Assembly: GCA_934700345.1 (NCBI GenBank)
Contig: CAKUXP010000005.1
Location: 1 to 64,000 of the forward strand
Reading direction: 5' to 3'
DNA: 64,000 nucleotides
From: an uncultured Fibrobacter sp.
GTDB lineage: Bacteria; Fibrobacterota; Fibrobacteria; Fibrobacterales; Fibrobacteraceae
Made by a program: the position numbers and the translations under genes. Within the stretch, counting starts at the first letter, position 1, and each line of letters begins with the position of its first letter. A model generated the notes under the pieces. It was given only the letters and a program-made list of their open reading frames with translations. It did no database searches and was not told the DNA's origin. This document shows, piece after piece, positions 7,451 to 16,798 of this stretch.

Positions 7451-10400
7451 TTAATTTTTTGTCACACCTGTCCCTTGGCAAGGACTAACTCCCTCAGCGT
7501 ATTCACAACCAATTTTATATATACTTCCGGATTTTATCGTAAGAATGGATTCTGAAACAGGCATTACTTCTGTAGAAGCTTTATGTTCAATTCCATCACA
7601 GATTAAGGATATTCCATCATAAGAAATGTCAGCTCCATTAGAGCAATTATAAAAATAACTGTATGAATTCATACCTCTACAATCGTGCAAGACTTTATAC
7701 GTCCCTTTATTTGAAATTTCAGATGTAATTTGTGGCCATCCATTACCATCGTTTTTATCCAAACAAAGTGTATAATCTACATCAGAATTATTCGACGAAG
7801 ATGATAAATTTTCACTAGAGCTTGAAGATCCTCCGACAACAAGTACCGTATTTTCGCAGAGCGTTGCAGAATTATAATTCCAGACATTTCCCTTATACGT
7901 ATGCGTTCCTGATTCTGATTCTGAAATAGTAGCGGAACAAATATTTTGACTGCAAGAAAGATTACCCGATTTAGCCCAGCCCTCGGTGTACCAATTCCCC
8001 CCCCCGAAACTAGAATTATTTCCATCATAAATCCACTTCAAAGTAAACGATTCTCCAACCTTAACCGAACTAACCTCTTCGCCAGCAGAATTTCTAACCT
8101 CGCAAGTCATCGTCTCATTTTTAAAAGTCACTTCTTTTGAACATTGTTGAACTCCATTATAATACATGATCAATGTAAATGTACCAGCCTCCGATTGAGT
8201 AAACGAATTTTCACGGCATTGTCCACCAGATTCACATTTAATTGTCATTGAAGCATCTCCTCCTGTGACCATAAACTCAGTATATGAAGTGAGTTCCGAA
8301 AAGGTAGGAATAAATGTATAAGAAGTCCCGACATAATAAGAAGAAACAGAATTCCAATTGTACTTCAAATCACAGCTAGTAACTACAAAACCTTCCCCGC
8401 TCGAACTGCTCTCCCCCACCGCAGCCGAACTGCTGCTCGATTCCGCTTCGCTGGAAGACGAACTTTTCGCCGCGACAATTTTAAATTCCGAAGAACATCC
8501 GTCAAACGGATAGTCCGCATTTGCCGGTTCTACGCGATACCGATACGTCCCGACATCCCACGGACTTTCCATATTTTCGCTGAACGATAAAGCAAAATTT
8601 TTGAAACCAGTTTTTGAAATTTTCCCGTTATCTGTCGTAATTTTCCACGCACAACCGCCTTCCGGGCATCCGGTAAAATTCCCCGAAAATTTCGGCAAAC
8701 CTTTTCCCTGCTCCACGGTGGAATTTCCGTCTATTTTACATTCTGCCGTAATCTTCCCGATTACCGAAGGATCGACCGAACATTCCTTTTCCGCAGTTGC
8801 GTTTCCGTTCCCGGTTAGCGAAAGCTTGAATGAGTAAGATTTTCCCTGGTCCTCTTTATACGGATTTCGGTCGTCCGCAAAAGCCAGCTTTGCCGTCGTT
8901 CCGTCAAACAGGCACTTGGAATCCGAAGCATTGCAAGCGAAGCTTTCGGACTTTGCATCGCTATCGACAGTCCGCATCACCGTAAAGGACTGGATCCTAT
9001 CCGGATTGGAAACATCCGCTTCGATATTCCACTGGCTGCCGCCCGCGTATTTGGCGCGGCAACCGCTGAGCGAAACCGCATTCGCACAGTTCGACAAGAC
9101 CGACTTGACCCGAACCGTAGAACCGTTGTTCCTAAAGCATATTCCGGAAACCTTCTCCGGGTCAAAGCCGTCCGCAGTCGCCGTCATCGCATCCACCACA
9201 TCAAAATAGGATGGTTCAAAACTGGAAATTTTCACCGCATCGCTTTCAAGCTCACGATCATTGTCCTTACTCAACAGGAAAACTTCCAAATCGGGATATT
9301 CTCCGGTTCCGCTTACGGTTTCCAATTCCACAACCAGCTTAGCGGCGCGCAAGTTCACCGGGGCATCAAACATTTCGCACATCTCTTTCGACGGATAGTC
9401 TTTGGCCACACCGATTAAGACCTTGTGTTCCGAACATTCCGTAAATTCGCCAGTCCAGAACTTTCCGCAATGGGCGCGTTCGTTTTCGCCCGGAATCCAG
9501 GCGTTCTGTTCATCATCTGCCATCGAGCAGTTCAGCGAAGCGTAGGCGGTTTTCACATCTTCACCGTTTTCAGTGAAGCCGTGCGTTCCGGCATCATTCT
9601 TATCAAAATTATATCCACTTGCCGGACATTCCTTTTTCTCCCCATTTGCCAATCCGCCGCACGCATCCGTTCCGTTTTTATACCAATACGATTCCGTGCA
9701 GCTCTTCGAATTGAACCACGCCGAATGCCCGAGCCACGGCTTCACATCCTTTCCCGTCGGAACAATTCCGTTTTCCGCCACCGCGCGGAACGAGCACTTG
9801 ACCGTCGGATAGGTATCGTGGCATTCCGAACCGTAATCTTCGCTCTTCCAGCCGATTCCGTAAATCTTGAAATTCGCATCGGCAATTCCGAAGCCGACAT
9901 ATTCATAGGAGCGGTTCAAATATTTCGCATAGTCCGCCTCGTTCAAGCTGAACTGGCACGAATACGCTTTTGGAGAACCGTAATAGTTGTCCTTGGACGC
10001 TTCGACGACCAGCACATCGCCGCCCGCATCGCTTGACTTGAGCGTCGCCGCCACCATCACCATCGCGTTTGCGGAAACAGATGCGCTCGAACCGTTGTCC
10101 GTTAAAACGCTCGACTTGCAATTTTTTCCGTTTTCATTGCAAAGCTGGACTTCCAGATTTCCCGAAGCGTTCGCATACACGTTCAGCATCAGGTATTCCG
10201 AAGCGTTTCCGTTTGCACGCAAGATCAGCCCGGAATTTCGGATGTTCGCCCCGGAAGCGTCTTTGCTCGACGTCGCCTTTGGAACCTGCAAAAGCGCTTT
10301 CATCGTCCCGTAAAGCCCCGCGCTAACCGTGCTCATCACCTTGACGGCGGACTGTTCGACATCGCTTCTTTTCGACGAACGCTCCACCGAAACGCTTCCG

Positions 10401-13400
10401 TTTTCATACCGGATATTTCCCAGCGCGCCGGAGACCAGGTTCCACTTCGCCTTGGTGTAGGTCGAACCGTTTGAAACGCCCGCGCAAACGCCGTCGTCAC
10501 CGCTCTGGCAGTTGTCGATGCAGTATTCCTTTTCGTCAAAGCTTCCGTCGCAAATTACCTGCGAGCGGTTGAACTCGTCAAAGAAACAATGCCTATCCGC
10601 TTCGCCGAAATGCGCAATCAGCGAATATTCCGCAGAACCCTGGATTGTAAATGCCGGATATTCCGTATTCGCGAGCACATCGGAACCGGACGGGCAATTT
10701 CCCGCAGAATTTTCGCACTTCCAGTAATTGAAATTCTTATGGTCGTTCGAACCCGTGTCAAGCTTGAGCGTCACCTGGTCGCCTTGGAAAACTTCTATCT
10801 CGCAACGCTTGTTTTCGTCGGCATTCGAACTGTAATCGCAGGGTTCGGTAACCGTTCCCGTAGAGCGTACAATGAGGACATCGATTTTGGGATGGTTTCC
10901 CTCGCCGACATCGCCCGTAAAGCCCACAATCATCTTCTGCTTTTTCGCAAAGACGCTTGCGCGGAGAGAAACGGTCGTATTTGCCGCCTGGGAAGAAAGG
11001 TCGAACGATTCCGGGGGAATGATCGCGACGCAGCCCGACTTCATCGCGCCGGATTCGACCAGTTTTCCCTCGCCTGTTCCACCAGCGACGCAGTTCCATT
11101 CCTCGTTCTTCTGGACCGTCGCACAAGCGATTCCCGAAGCGATTGTCACCCATTCCGAGGATTCGCAGTCTCCCTTGGGCCAGTCGTTTTTCGAATCGGG
11201 ACAGATGCCCGGATGCTCGTCGCAGTATTTTTTTAAATCATCCTCATGAATTTCTTCGCGCTTCACCCGGACATTGCTCGAAATATGCACGTCGGAGAGC
11301 CACGGCGAACCGAGCCGATAGCCATTGCCTTCCTTCAGCTGCACCGAAAATGTTCCACTCGTCGCACCGGTCGTCGTAATGGTGTATAACGGAATCGCCG
11401 TCCCACTGGTTCCGCTTACCTTGATTTTGCAGACATTATCGTTACACGAAACCCCTGGAGCCGATTCCAATACCCAACCATCGGGTTTGCTGCTCTTGGA
11501 AAATTCGACCGTAATTTCTTCGCTCGCATCGACAATCAACTTAATTTGTGCGGAACCCGTCGCATTGATACCCTGGGATTCCTTTTCGAAATAGACCGCG
11601 GGAACTTCGGTTTCTTCCGAGCCGATGACGACCCAGAACGGAACATTTTCGCCGTAGCCCGAAGCGCTCGTTTTGCATTCATAGACGCCTTTCTGCAAGG
11701 CTGTCCCGCTGTAAAGCGAACCATTTACGCTCAAAGACGCCTCGGAGCTTGCGCACGAATTCACGCTCACGTTTTCCTTCTTAAGCTTTGATCCGTTCAA
11801 AGCGAGTACATTGTAATAGTCCCGAAGCGAGCCTTTGGGATTCGCAGGCAAATAAATAATCCGCGGAAGGACGATATAGGCGCTGTCAATCTTACGCTCG
11901 TCCGCATTTTCGGGGGCGGCTTCCCGGCTTTCGTACTGCGATTCGAGCGAAACGCCGAGCTGAGGCGCCATCGAAATATAATGCGGATCAAGTCCTCCAT
12001 AATTGATGCTTCCCGAAGAACCGCCTGTGCTACTGCCGCCGGAACCTCCGCAAGGCGAACCGTCGTTGTTGCAGACAACGCCGTTTTCCGCAAGATCTTC
12101 AAGCAGGGATTTATTGTATTCAATCTCCTTTATCGTCATGTCTCTCACTTTTGAACACGAACTTGCTGCCGCATAAACAGTTCCACTTAGCTTTGAATTA
12201 TTGAATAAAATTTGTCCAACATCTTTTTCTGTATAAATGAAATAATTAAAGGGGCCAGATCCTTGTGGCTGAAGAGATGCGTTCGGCCCCCCTTCCTTTA
12301 AATACAACAGAACATACGAATCAGAAGTCGTCGGCGGTAAATTCTGTTGCCCAATTTCATTCGTCACGATAATGATAAATTTTCCCTTTAACGCCTCTGA
12401 AGGATTTTGAAGTTGTTCGGAGCGCACTTTAACCACCAAATAACCATTGTACAGATTCTCTTCCGCTCTTTTCTTATCGGAATCCTTCGTAATTTCATCA
12501 TAGCAGGCATTCAAGTTTTTACTCAAATCATTACTCCACTGCGTGATATTTTTTGCGCAATCCTTATCGGCATAATTTTCAAACTTGGAATAAGCCGTAA
12601 CGAGCATATCCTCGACTTTATAGTTAGAGCCATCACACCCAGCTTCCTTTTTCCAAATCGCATCACAATCGGTTTTGACCTGTTCCGCACATTCAAAAGG
12701 TACTTGAGATGGCAGGTTGCGACTTACCGTTCCATTGGATTTGAACCAAGGATTTATCCCACAAACAGGACGATGAGCATCTATACTCGTAGCCCCATTG
12801 GAATAATTTCCTTGCTTTTTGCAATAAGGAGAACCCGTCGGATATTGGGTGGCACCGTTTCGATAATAATGATATTCATTCCAGATACTCCATAAATCAT
12901 AAAACAGGAGTCCTCCGACATAGTAAGCCGCTAAATTCCTCCCCCAATAAGTATTATTATATTCCTTAAATTCAACATCTTGAACGCCATTTTCTACATC
13001 ATACAGATAATACATGTTATCTTTTTTATCTCTTTCTGGATACGGCGAATATTCCCAACCTTCCCAAAGATCCCACTGATCACATTCCGTTGTCTGGCTC
13101 CATTCTACACACCTTGCCCCCCAACCCCAACCTTGCCACTTTGTACATTGAGGCCAACCACTCTTTGGCTGCGTACACATTCTCGATGCGTTTTTCGTTT
13201 CAGAAGATGTTTTCTGATTTCGATGGCTATCGTAATTACTCCAATCGTAAGCTGTCTTGATATATACTTGAGAAGCGGATTTTCCGCCTAATAGAATTTT
13301 ATTATAAGAATCATAATTATCATAATTCCAACCGCTAAACCACAAATTCAAATTTCCAGGCATCCATACATTTCCATCTACTGTAAAATCCGCATTTGTT

Positions 13401-14329
13401 CCTTTGGAATCAACCTGTCCATTTTCCGCAACACATAAGTTTTTCCCAATTTTAACCCAATAACTACCTCCGCCCTGGTTCGTTGCCATTTTTCCATTTA
13501 AAGTCACACTTCCTTGGATGTTGATAGGTCCTGTTGCGCCTTGCTCAATATTGCCATCAAAATATGCATTTCCAGTTAAATTCATTCTTGAATTTACGGA
13601 ATTCCCCCCCACAAACAAATCGCCAGCACTAAGCCCTTCATTACCTATTTCAAGCTTCCCTCCTACGCACGCCAGTTTCCCTACATTTACACCACTACCG
13701 CTTAACGTTGCATTTCCCGTCACGACAAAATTTTTTGTTACAGTATTCGGGTTTCCGCTCCAATCGCCATTAATTAACATTGACGACGGATTCATATCCC
13801 CATGGTTATGAGTACTTCCCCCAAAATATGCATAGTCGAAATCCACCTTCGACGCCTTCTTTTCCGCCGGCACCCTCACCTGGTATAGCCCATCCACATT
13901 CAAGATGGCGACTTCACTGTGGGAGGCTGCGCCATTCCGGGATTCCCCTTTCGACAGGATCTTGAATCGATATGTTGAATTTTCGGTATTCACGCCGGTA
14001 AGCCAGACGCTATAGCTCTGCCCTTCGCGCTGTAGCGAACGCAGTTGGCGGTCCATCCGCACGGGCTTCTTGCCTCCGTCAAGATATTGCTTGATCAGCG
14101 CCCCGGCATCGTTTGCATGCCATGCAATCCAGGCCCGCGCATTTTCGATTCCCGCAAGCGAACTCTGGTACGCCTCGCGTTCGAGCATCCGAGAACTCGA
14201 AGCCCTGCCCTGGGAAGTGATCCACTTATATGTCGCCGTCGCAGCGATCGTCGCCACCAGCATAAAGAGCATCACGACTATCAGGGAGACGCCGGACTTG
14301 GTATTTCTATTTTTGAAATTCACATTCAT
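7451..14329 (-). CDS. Giant PilX-like minor pilin / surface adhesin (2,292 aa)
   Basis: The N-terminus is that of a PilX-class pilin: basic leader, then SGVSLIVVMLFML as the hydrophobic helix. The usual Glu at position 5 after the cleavage site is absent, as in PilX proteins. About 2,250 extracellular residues follow. They include a repetitive beta-strand region (residues 200-330), a Trp-rich stretch (about 388-430), a GGSGGSSTGG linker (about 760), a probable concanavalin-like domain (about 1290-1515), and Cys-containing Ig-like domains joined by SSSSS linkers (about 1951-1979 and 2166-2184). PilX is normally about 200 aa. ATG 14329 is preceded by GGAGGTGTTT. It is last in fimT-pilV-pilW-pilX order, where many bacteria carry the tip adhesin pilY1, so it may combine both roles. 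A tip adhesin role is inferred. Confidence 0.85.
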   Translation of the reverse strand: MNVNFKNRNTKSGVSLIVVMLFMLVATIAATATYKWITSQGRASSSRMLEREAYQSSLAGIENARAWIAWHANDAGALIKQYLDGGKKPVRMDRQLRSLQREGQSYSVWLTGVNTENSTYRFKILSKGESRNGAASHSEVAILNVDGLYQVRVPAEKKASKVDFDYAYFGGSTHNHGDMNPSSMLINGDWSGNPNTVTKNFVVTGNATLSGSGVNVGKLACVGGKLEIGNEGLSAGDLFVGGNSVNSRMNLTGNAYFDGNIEQGATGPINIQGSVTLNGKMATNQGGGSYWVKIGKNLCVAENGQVDSKGTNADFTVDGNVWMPGNLNLWFSGWNYDNYDSYNKILLGGKSASQVYIKTAYDWSNYDSHRNQKTSSETKNASRMCTQPKSGWPQCTKWQGWGWGARCVEWSQTTECDQWDLWEGWEYSPYPERDKKDNMYYLYDVENGVQDVEFKEYNNTYWGRNLAAYYVGGLLFYDLWSIWNEYHYYRNGATQYPTGSPYCKKQGNYSNGATSIDAHRPVCGINPWFKSNGTVSRNLPSQVPFECAEQVKTDCDAIWKKEAGCDGSNYKVEDMLVTAYSKFENYADKDCAKNITQWSNDLSKNLNACYDEITKDSDKKRAEENLYNGYLVVKVRSEQLQNPSEALKGKFIIIVTNEIGQQNLPPTTSDSYVLLYLKEGGPNASLQPQGSGPFNYFIYTEKDVGQILFNNSKLSGTVYAAASSCSKVRDMTIKEIEYNKSLLEDLAENGVVCNNDGSPCGGSGGSSTGGSSGSINYGGLDPHYISMAPQLGVSLESQYESREAAPENADERKIDSAYIVLPRIIYLPANPKGSLRDYYNVLALNGSKLKKENVSVNSCASSEASLSVNGSLYSGTALQKGVYECKTSASGYGENVPFWVVIGSEETEVPAVYFEKESQGINATGSAQIKLIVDASEEITVEFSKSSKPDGWVLESAPGVSCNDNVCKIKVSGTSGTAIPLYTITTTGATSGTFSVQLKEGNGYRLGSPWLSDVHISSNVRVKREEIHEDDLKKYCDEHPGICPDSKNDWPKGDCESSEWVTIASGIACATVQKNEEWNCVAGGTGEGKLVESGAMKSGCVAIIPPESFDLSSQAANTTVSLRASVFAKKQKMIVGFTGDVGEGNHPKIDVLIVRSTGTVTEPCDYSSNADENKRCEIEVFQGDQVTLKLDTGSNDHKNFNYWKCENSAGNCPSGSDVLANTEYPAFTIQGSAEYSLIAHFGEADRHCFFDEFNRSQVICDGSFDEKEYCIDNCQSGDDGVCAGVSNGSTYTKAKWNLVSGALGNIRYENGSVSVERSSKRSDVEQSAVKVMSTVSAGLYGTMKALLQVPKATSSKDASGANIRNSGLILRANGNASEYLMLNVYANASGNLEVQLCNENGKNCKSSVLTDNGSSASVSANAMVMVAATLKSSDAGGDVLVVEASKDNYYGSPKAYSCQFSLNEADYAKYLNRSYEYVGFGIADANFKIYGIGWKSEDYGSECHDTYPTVKCSFRAVAENGIVPTGKDVKPWLGHSAWFNSKSCTESYWYKNGTDACGGLANGEKKECPASGYNFDKNDAGTHGFTENGEDVKTAYASLNCSMADDEQNAWIPGENERAHCGKFWTGEFTECSEHKVLIGVAKDYPSKEMCEMFDAPVNLRAAKLVVELETVSGTGEYPDLEVFLLSKDNDRELESDAVKISSFEPSYFDVVDAMTATADGFDPEKVSGICFRNNGSTVRVKSVLSNCANAVSLSGCRAKYAGGSQWNIEADVSNPDRIQSFTVMRTVDSDAKSESFACNASDSKCLFDGTTAKLAFADDRNPYKEDQGKSYSFKLSLTGNGNATAEKECSVDPSVIGKITAECKIDGNSTVEQGKGLPKFSGNFTGCPEGGCAWKITTDNGKISKTGFKNFALSFSENMESPWDVGTYRYRVEPANADYPFDGCSSEFKIVAAKSSSSSEAESSSSSAAVGESSSSGEGFVVTSCDLKYNWNSVSSYYVGTSYTFIPTFSELTSYTEFMVTGGDASMTIKCESGGQCRENSFTQSEAGTFTLIMYYNGVQQCSKEVTFKNETMTCEVRNSAGEEVSSVKVGESFTLKWIYDGNNSSFGGGNWYTEGWAKSGNLSCSQNICSATISESESGTHTYKGNVWNYNSATLCENTVLVVGGSSSSSENLSSSSNNSDVDYTLCLDKNDGNGWPQITSEISNKGTYKVLHDCRGMNSYSYFYNCSNGADISYDGISLICDGIEHKASTEVMPVSESILTIKSGSIYKIGCEYAEGVSPCQGTGVTKN

Positions 14330-14340
14330 AAACACCTCCG

Positions 14341-15729
14341 TCAATCCGTCGGACCGTTGCCAGGTGTAGGCACGACCAACAGGGCGTTTCCGGTTTCACC
14401 TCTCTGCTTCAAAACGAGATCTAGCTGAAAGGCCTTGACCTTTTGCTTGAGAGGCTTCTTATTCGCATCATTCCAATCCCAATTGTCAAACGTATAATTT
14501 GCACTTGCGATTCTTTTCACCTTCAGATTTTCAATCGTGAGCGTCCCTTCAGAAGCAAGAGGCGAATAACAGACAAACGTAAATGCGAGGCAGACATTTT
14601 CCACGGGCTCGGACACGGTAAAGCGCATCGCATGCTTTCCGTCCACTTCCGTTGCGAGAGGCGGATAAAAGAGAAAATCCTGTATCAAAGCGACTCCGTT
14701 CTTTCTCGGAATGTTTCCGTCCGACGCATTTCGAAATCCAACCGAAAAATGATCCTTTCCCGGCACAAACATTAAACTCTTGTCGTCCGTACTCGTCGGA
14801 GCTGGAACGGTAAAGGAAATTTCATACTCTTCATGCGGATTGAATCGAAAGAACTCTTTCCCGTACGTTTCGCAGTTGCTTCGCCACGGTTCGCTCGCCA
14901 GGGCCGAGCTTTCATTTTTAATGGCAAACACCTGATTTGCCTGCACATTCGACTTGGCATTTCCGGTTGCCGGGTCATAGTTGGATGTAAAGCCCGAAAT
15001 GAGCTGCTTAGAGCCTCCCTCGTTTTGAAAGCCTTCGCCGTTTTCAATTTTCTGGATCTGGTTAAAACCCGAAGACTCGCCGTTTCTCGGAATCAGGCGA
15101 AAATCGTTACCGTTATTTTCCGGAAAAATCTGTTCATCGTTTTCTAGATTTTCGACAGAAGGCTTCGCCGGTCGCACACGAAAAGTCTCCACTGCAGTCT
15201 GGGCCATTTCCACCGCTTCCGGCGAGCTTCCCACATCCGCACACGGATCGTCGTCCGCAAGCGAAAAACCGGATTTTTTGGAGAGCAGCCTACAGGAACG
15301 CTTCAGCTTTTCTCCATCGACAAACCAGCTGATTTCCTCGACCGCTTCGTAATGGCCGTCCGCGTCATAGCGAATCCGACGCAACGCCAAACTGTCAAAA
15401 CCGTTTTTTTGTCCGACAAAAAATGACGAAGAGTCCCGGTTGTCCGGATCCATATAGACAAGGACGTTTACATCGCTGAACTTGTCGCCGTAAGATTCGC
15501 CTCCGTCAGCGTTTCCCGCCTCCTTGGAACTTTTCGCGCCCATCTGGGAGACATCGTCCTTAAATAGAGCGGCTACATTTTCCGCTTCTTCCGTCGCCTT
15601 CAACATATTTTGCGTACGCACGCGGAAACGGGTACTATTCGAAAAAGCCTCGCCCGCGACCAGCACGACAATTCCGATCATCGCCATATAGACGACCAGT
15701 TCCATCAAGGTAAAGCCGCTCTTCTTCAT
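14341..15729 (-). CDS. PilW-like minor pilin
   Basis: Type IV pilus minor pilin of 462 residues. The N-terminus MKKSGFTLMELVVYMAMIG has the prepilin peptidase site (after Gly) and the Glu at +5. The rest is a large exported domain without a family I can name, longer than typical PilW (about 270-300). The start overlaps the pilV stop as ATGA, and its own stop is 11 nt from the giant pilin start, so translation of the cluster is likely coupled. By analogy with Pseudomonas it should form part of the priming complex at the pilus tip. It could also be read as a GspJ-like pseudopilin of a type II secretion system; the neighbours favour the pilus. Confidence 0.82.
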   Translation of the reverse strand: MKKSGFTLMELVVYMAMIGIVVLVAGEAFSNSTRFRVRTQNMLKATEEAENVAALFKDDVSQMGAKSSKEAGNADGGESYGDKFSDVNVLVYMDPDNRDSSSFFVGQKNGFDSLALRRIRYDADGHYEAVEEISWFVDGEKLKRSCRLLSKKSGFSLADDDPCADVGSSPEAVEMAQTAVETFRVRPAKPSVENLENDEQIFPENNGNDFRLIPRNGESSGFNQIQKIENGEGFQNEGGSKQLISGFTSNYDPATGNAKSNVQANQVFAIKNESSALASEPWRSNCETYGKEFFRFNPHEEYEISFTVPAPTSTDDKSLMFVPGKDHFSVGFRNASDGNIPRKNGVALIQDFLFYPPLATEVDGKHAMRFTVSEPVENVCLAFTFVCYSPLASEGTLTIENLKVKRIASANYTFDNWDWNDANKKPLKQKVKAFQLDLVLKQRGETGNALLVVPTPGNGPTD

Positions 15730-16187
15730 CGGATGATCCTCGAAATGCTGATGGATTGCGTTGAACTTTTGAACGGCCATGAGACCGTCACATCGATGCG
15801 CTTGGCAAAGACATGCGAAACCTTATCGTATTCCGAAGAATCCGATGCGGTAAAAACTGAATCATGCGAAACGACAACCATCGCGGAATAGTTCACGGTC
15901 ATATCGTGTTCGACAATTCCAGGCTGCCCCTTCCATGTCCGGGAAATATCGTCGAACCGAACAGTGTCCGACTTTAGCGAAGCAAGCCCCGTCCGGCTGA
16001 GCGAGTCAATGACTTCCTGCGCCACCTCGACCGCACCGTCGCGTCCACGGATTCGAAGAAGCGTTTCGCGATTTCCCGACTGCAGGTTATTCACGGCAAC
16101 ATACAGAAATCCGAGCACAGCGATAGCAACCAACACCTCCATGATGCCGAAACCGTCTTTTTTTGCTAAAAGTTTGGACCACTCCAT
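15726..16187 (-). CDS. PilV-like minor pilin
   Basis: A 153-residue protein starting MEWSKLLAKKDGFG then IMEVLVAIAVLGFL: prepilin cleavage site after Gly, Glu at +5 and one hydrophobic helix, as in PilV/GspI. The frame stays open for 57 codons upstream, but ATG 16187 is preceded by GAGG and gives the right leader length. It lies 7 nt after fimT and overlaps pilW by four bases. It is probably one of the minor pilins that initiate pilus assembly. GspI of a type II secretion pseudopilus is the alternative reading. Confidence 0.8.
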   Translation of the reverse strand: MEWSKLLAKKDGFGIMEVLVAIAVLGFLYVAVNNLQSGNRETLLRIRGRDGAVEVAQEVIDSLSRTGLASLKSDTVRFDDISRTWKGQPGIVEHDMTVNYSAMVVVSHDSVFTASDSSEYDKVSHVFAKRIDVTVSWPFKSSTQSISISRIIR

Positions 16188-16194
16188 GCAAACC

Positions 16195-16722
16195 TCACAG
16201 ATCTTCCCACGAAGAACCATTCCCTTTCTTCGGAGCGATTGAGTTTTTCCCCTTGGACTTGACCGCCGCCCCAAAAAGCTCGTCGTTTCCGTATTTCGCA
16301 ATAAAGTATCCTTGGTAGGGAGCCGCCGAAAGTCCGTATTTCGGAGTAAATTCCGCACCGGAAGAAAACCAGTTTACGCCTTCAAATTCGCTGATCGTTG
16401 CATCGACAAGCGAAACCCGCAAAACCAGTTCCATGCTGTCAAGCACCGCCGCGTTTTCCGTGTCGGAACATTTCGAGCGATACGTGACAAGTTTTTTATC
16501 CGACTTGCCTTTGACGCAAAGCGTATCGTTTAATTGGCGGGCCCTGTTCGCCGTAGCTTCAAGATAGGCAGCCATGTTATAAGCAGCGTCTTTTGTGCGA
16601 CTGTTCGCAATCGCACCGGACATTCCGCCATAGCCGACCGCCGACAAAATACCGATTACCGCGACGACCGTCAGGACCTCGACCAGCGTAAAACCGCATC
16701 TTGAGCAAGCATAGTTCTTCAC
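16195..16722 (-). CDS. FimT/GspH-like minor pilin
   Basis: First gene of the minor-pilin operon, 175 residues. The leader CSRCGFTLVEVLTVVAVIG has the Gly|Phe cleavage site and Glu5, followed by a soluble domain of GspH/FimT size. In Legionella and Xanthomonas some FimT proteins bind DNA for uptake; no evidence for or against that is visible here. The start is GTG at 16722 and no strong Shine-Dalgarno is visible. The pair of cysteines at 86 and 102 (CVKG ... SKCSD, spacing approximate) could form a disulfide. Confidence 0.8.
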   Translation of the reverse strand: MKNYACSRCGFTLVEVLTVVAVIGILSAVGYGGMSGAIANSRTKDAAYNMAAYLEATANRARQLNDTLCVKGKSDKKLVTYRSKCSDTENAAVLDSMELVLRVSLVDATISEFEGVNWFSSGAEFTPKYGLSAAPYQGYFIAKYGNDELFGAAVKSKGKNSIAPKKGNGSSWEDL

Positions 16723-16798
16723 ATCGATAAATCTATACTATTTATCGTTTTTGCGTAAACAAAAGAATACAAAAGAGGGGGAAAACGTCCCAAGTCCG

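Noticed and set aside
9950..9970. TGGCACG on the plus strand inside the pilin gene, as a sigma-54 site
   Set aside because: No TTGC at the right distance and it lies within a coding region.
9425..10036. 203-codon plus-strand frame inside the giant pilin gene
   Set aside because: Antisense to the conserved-looking pilin frame, arginine- and phenylalanine-rich, no start signal.
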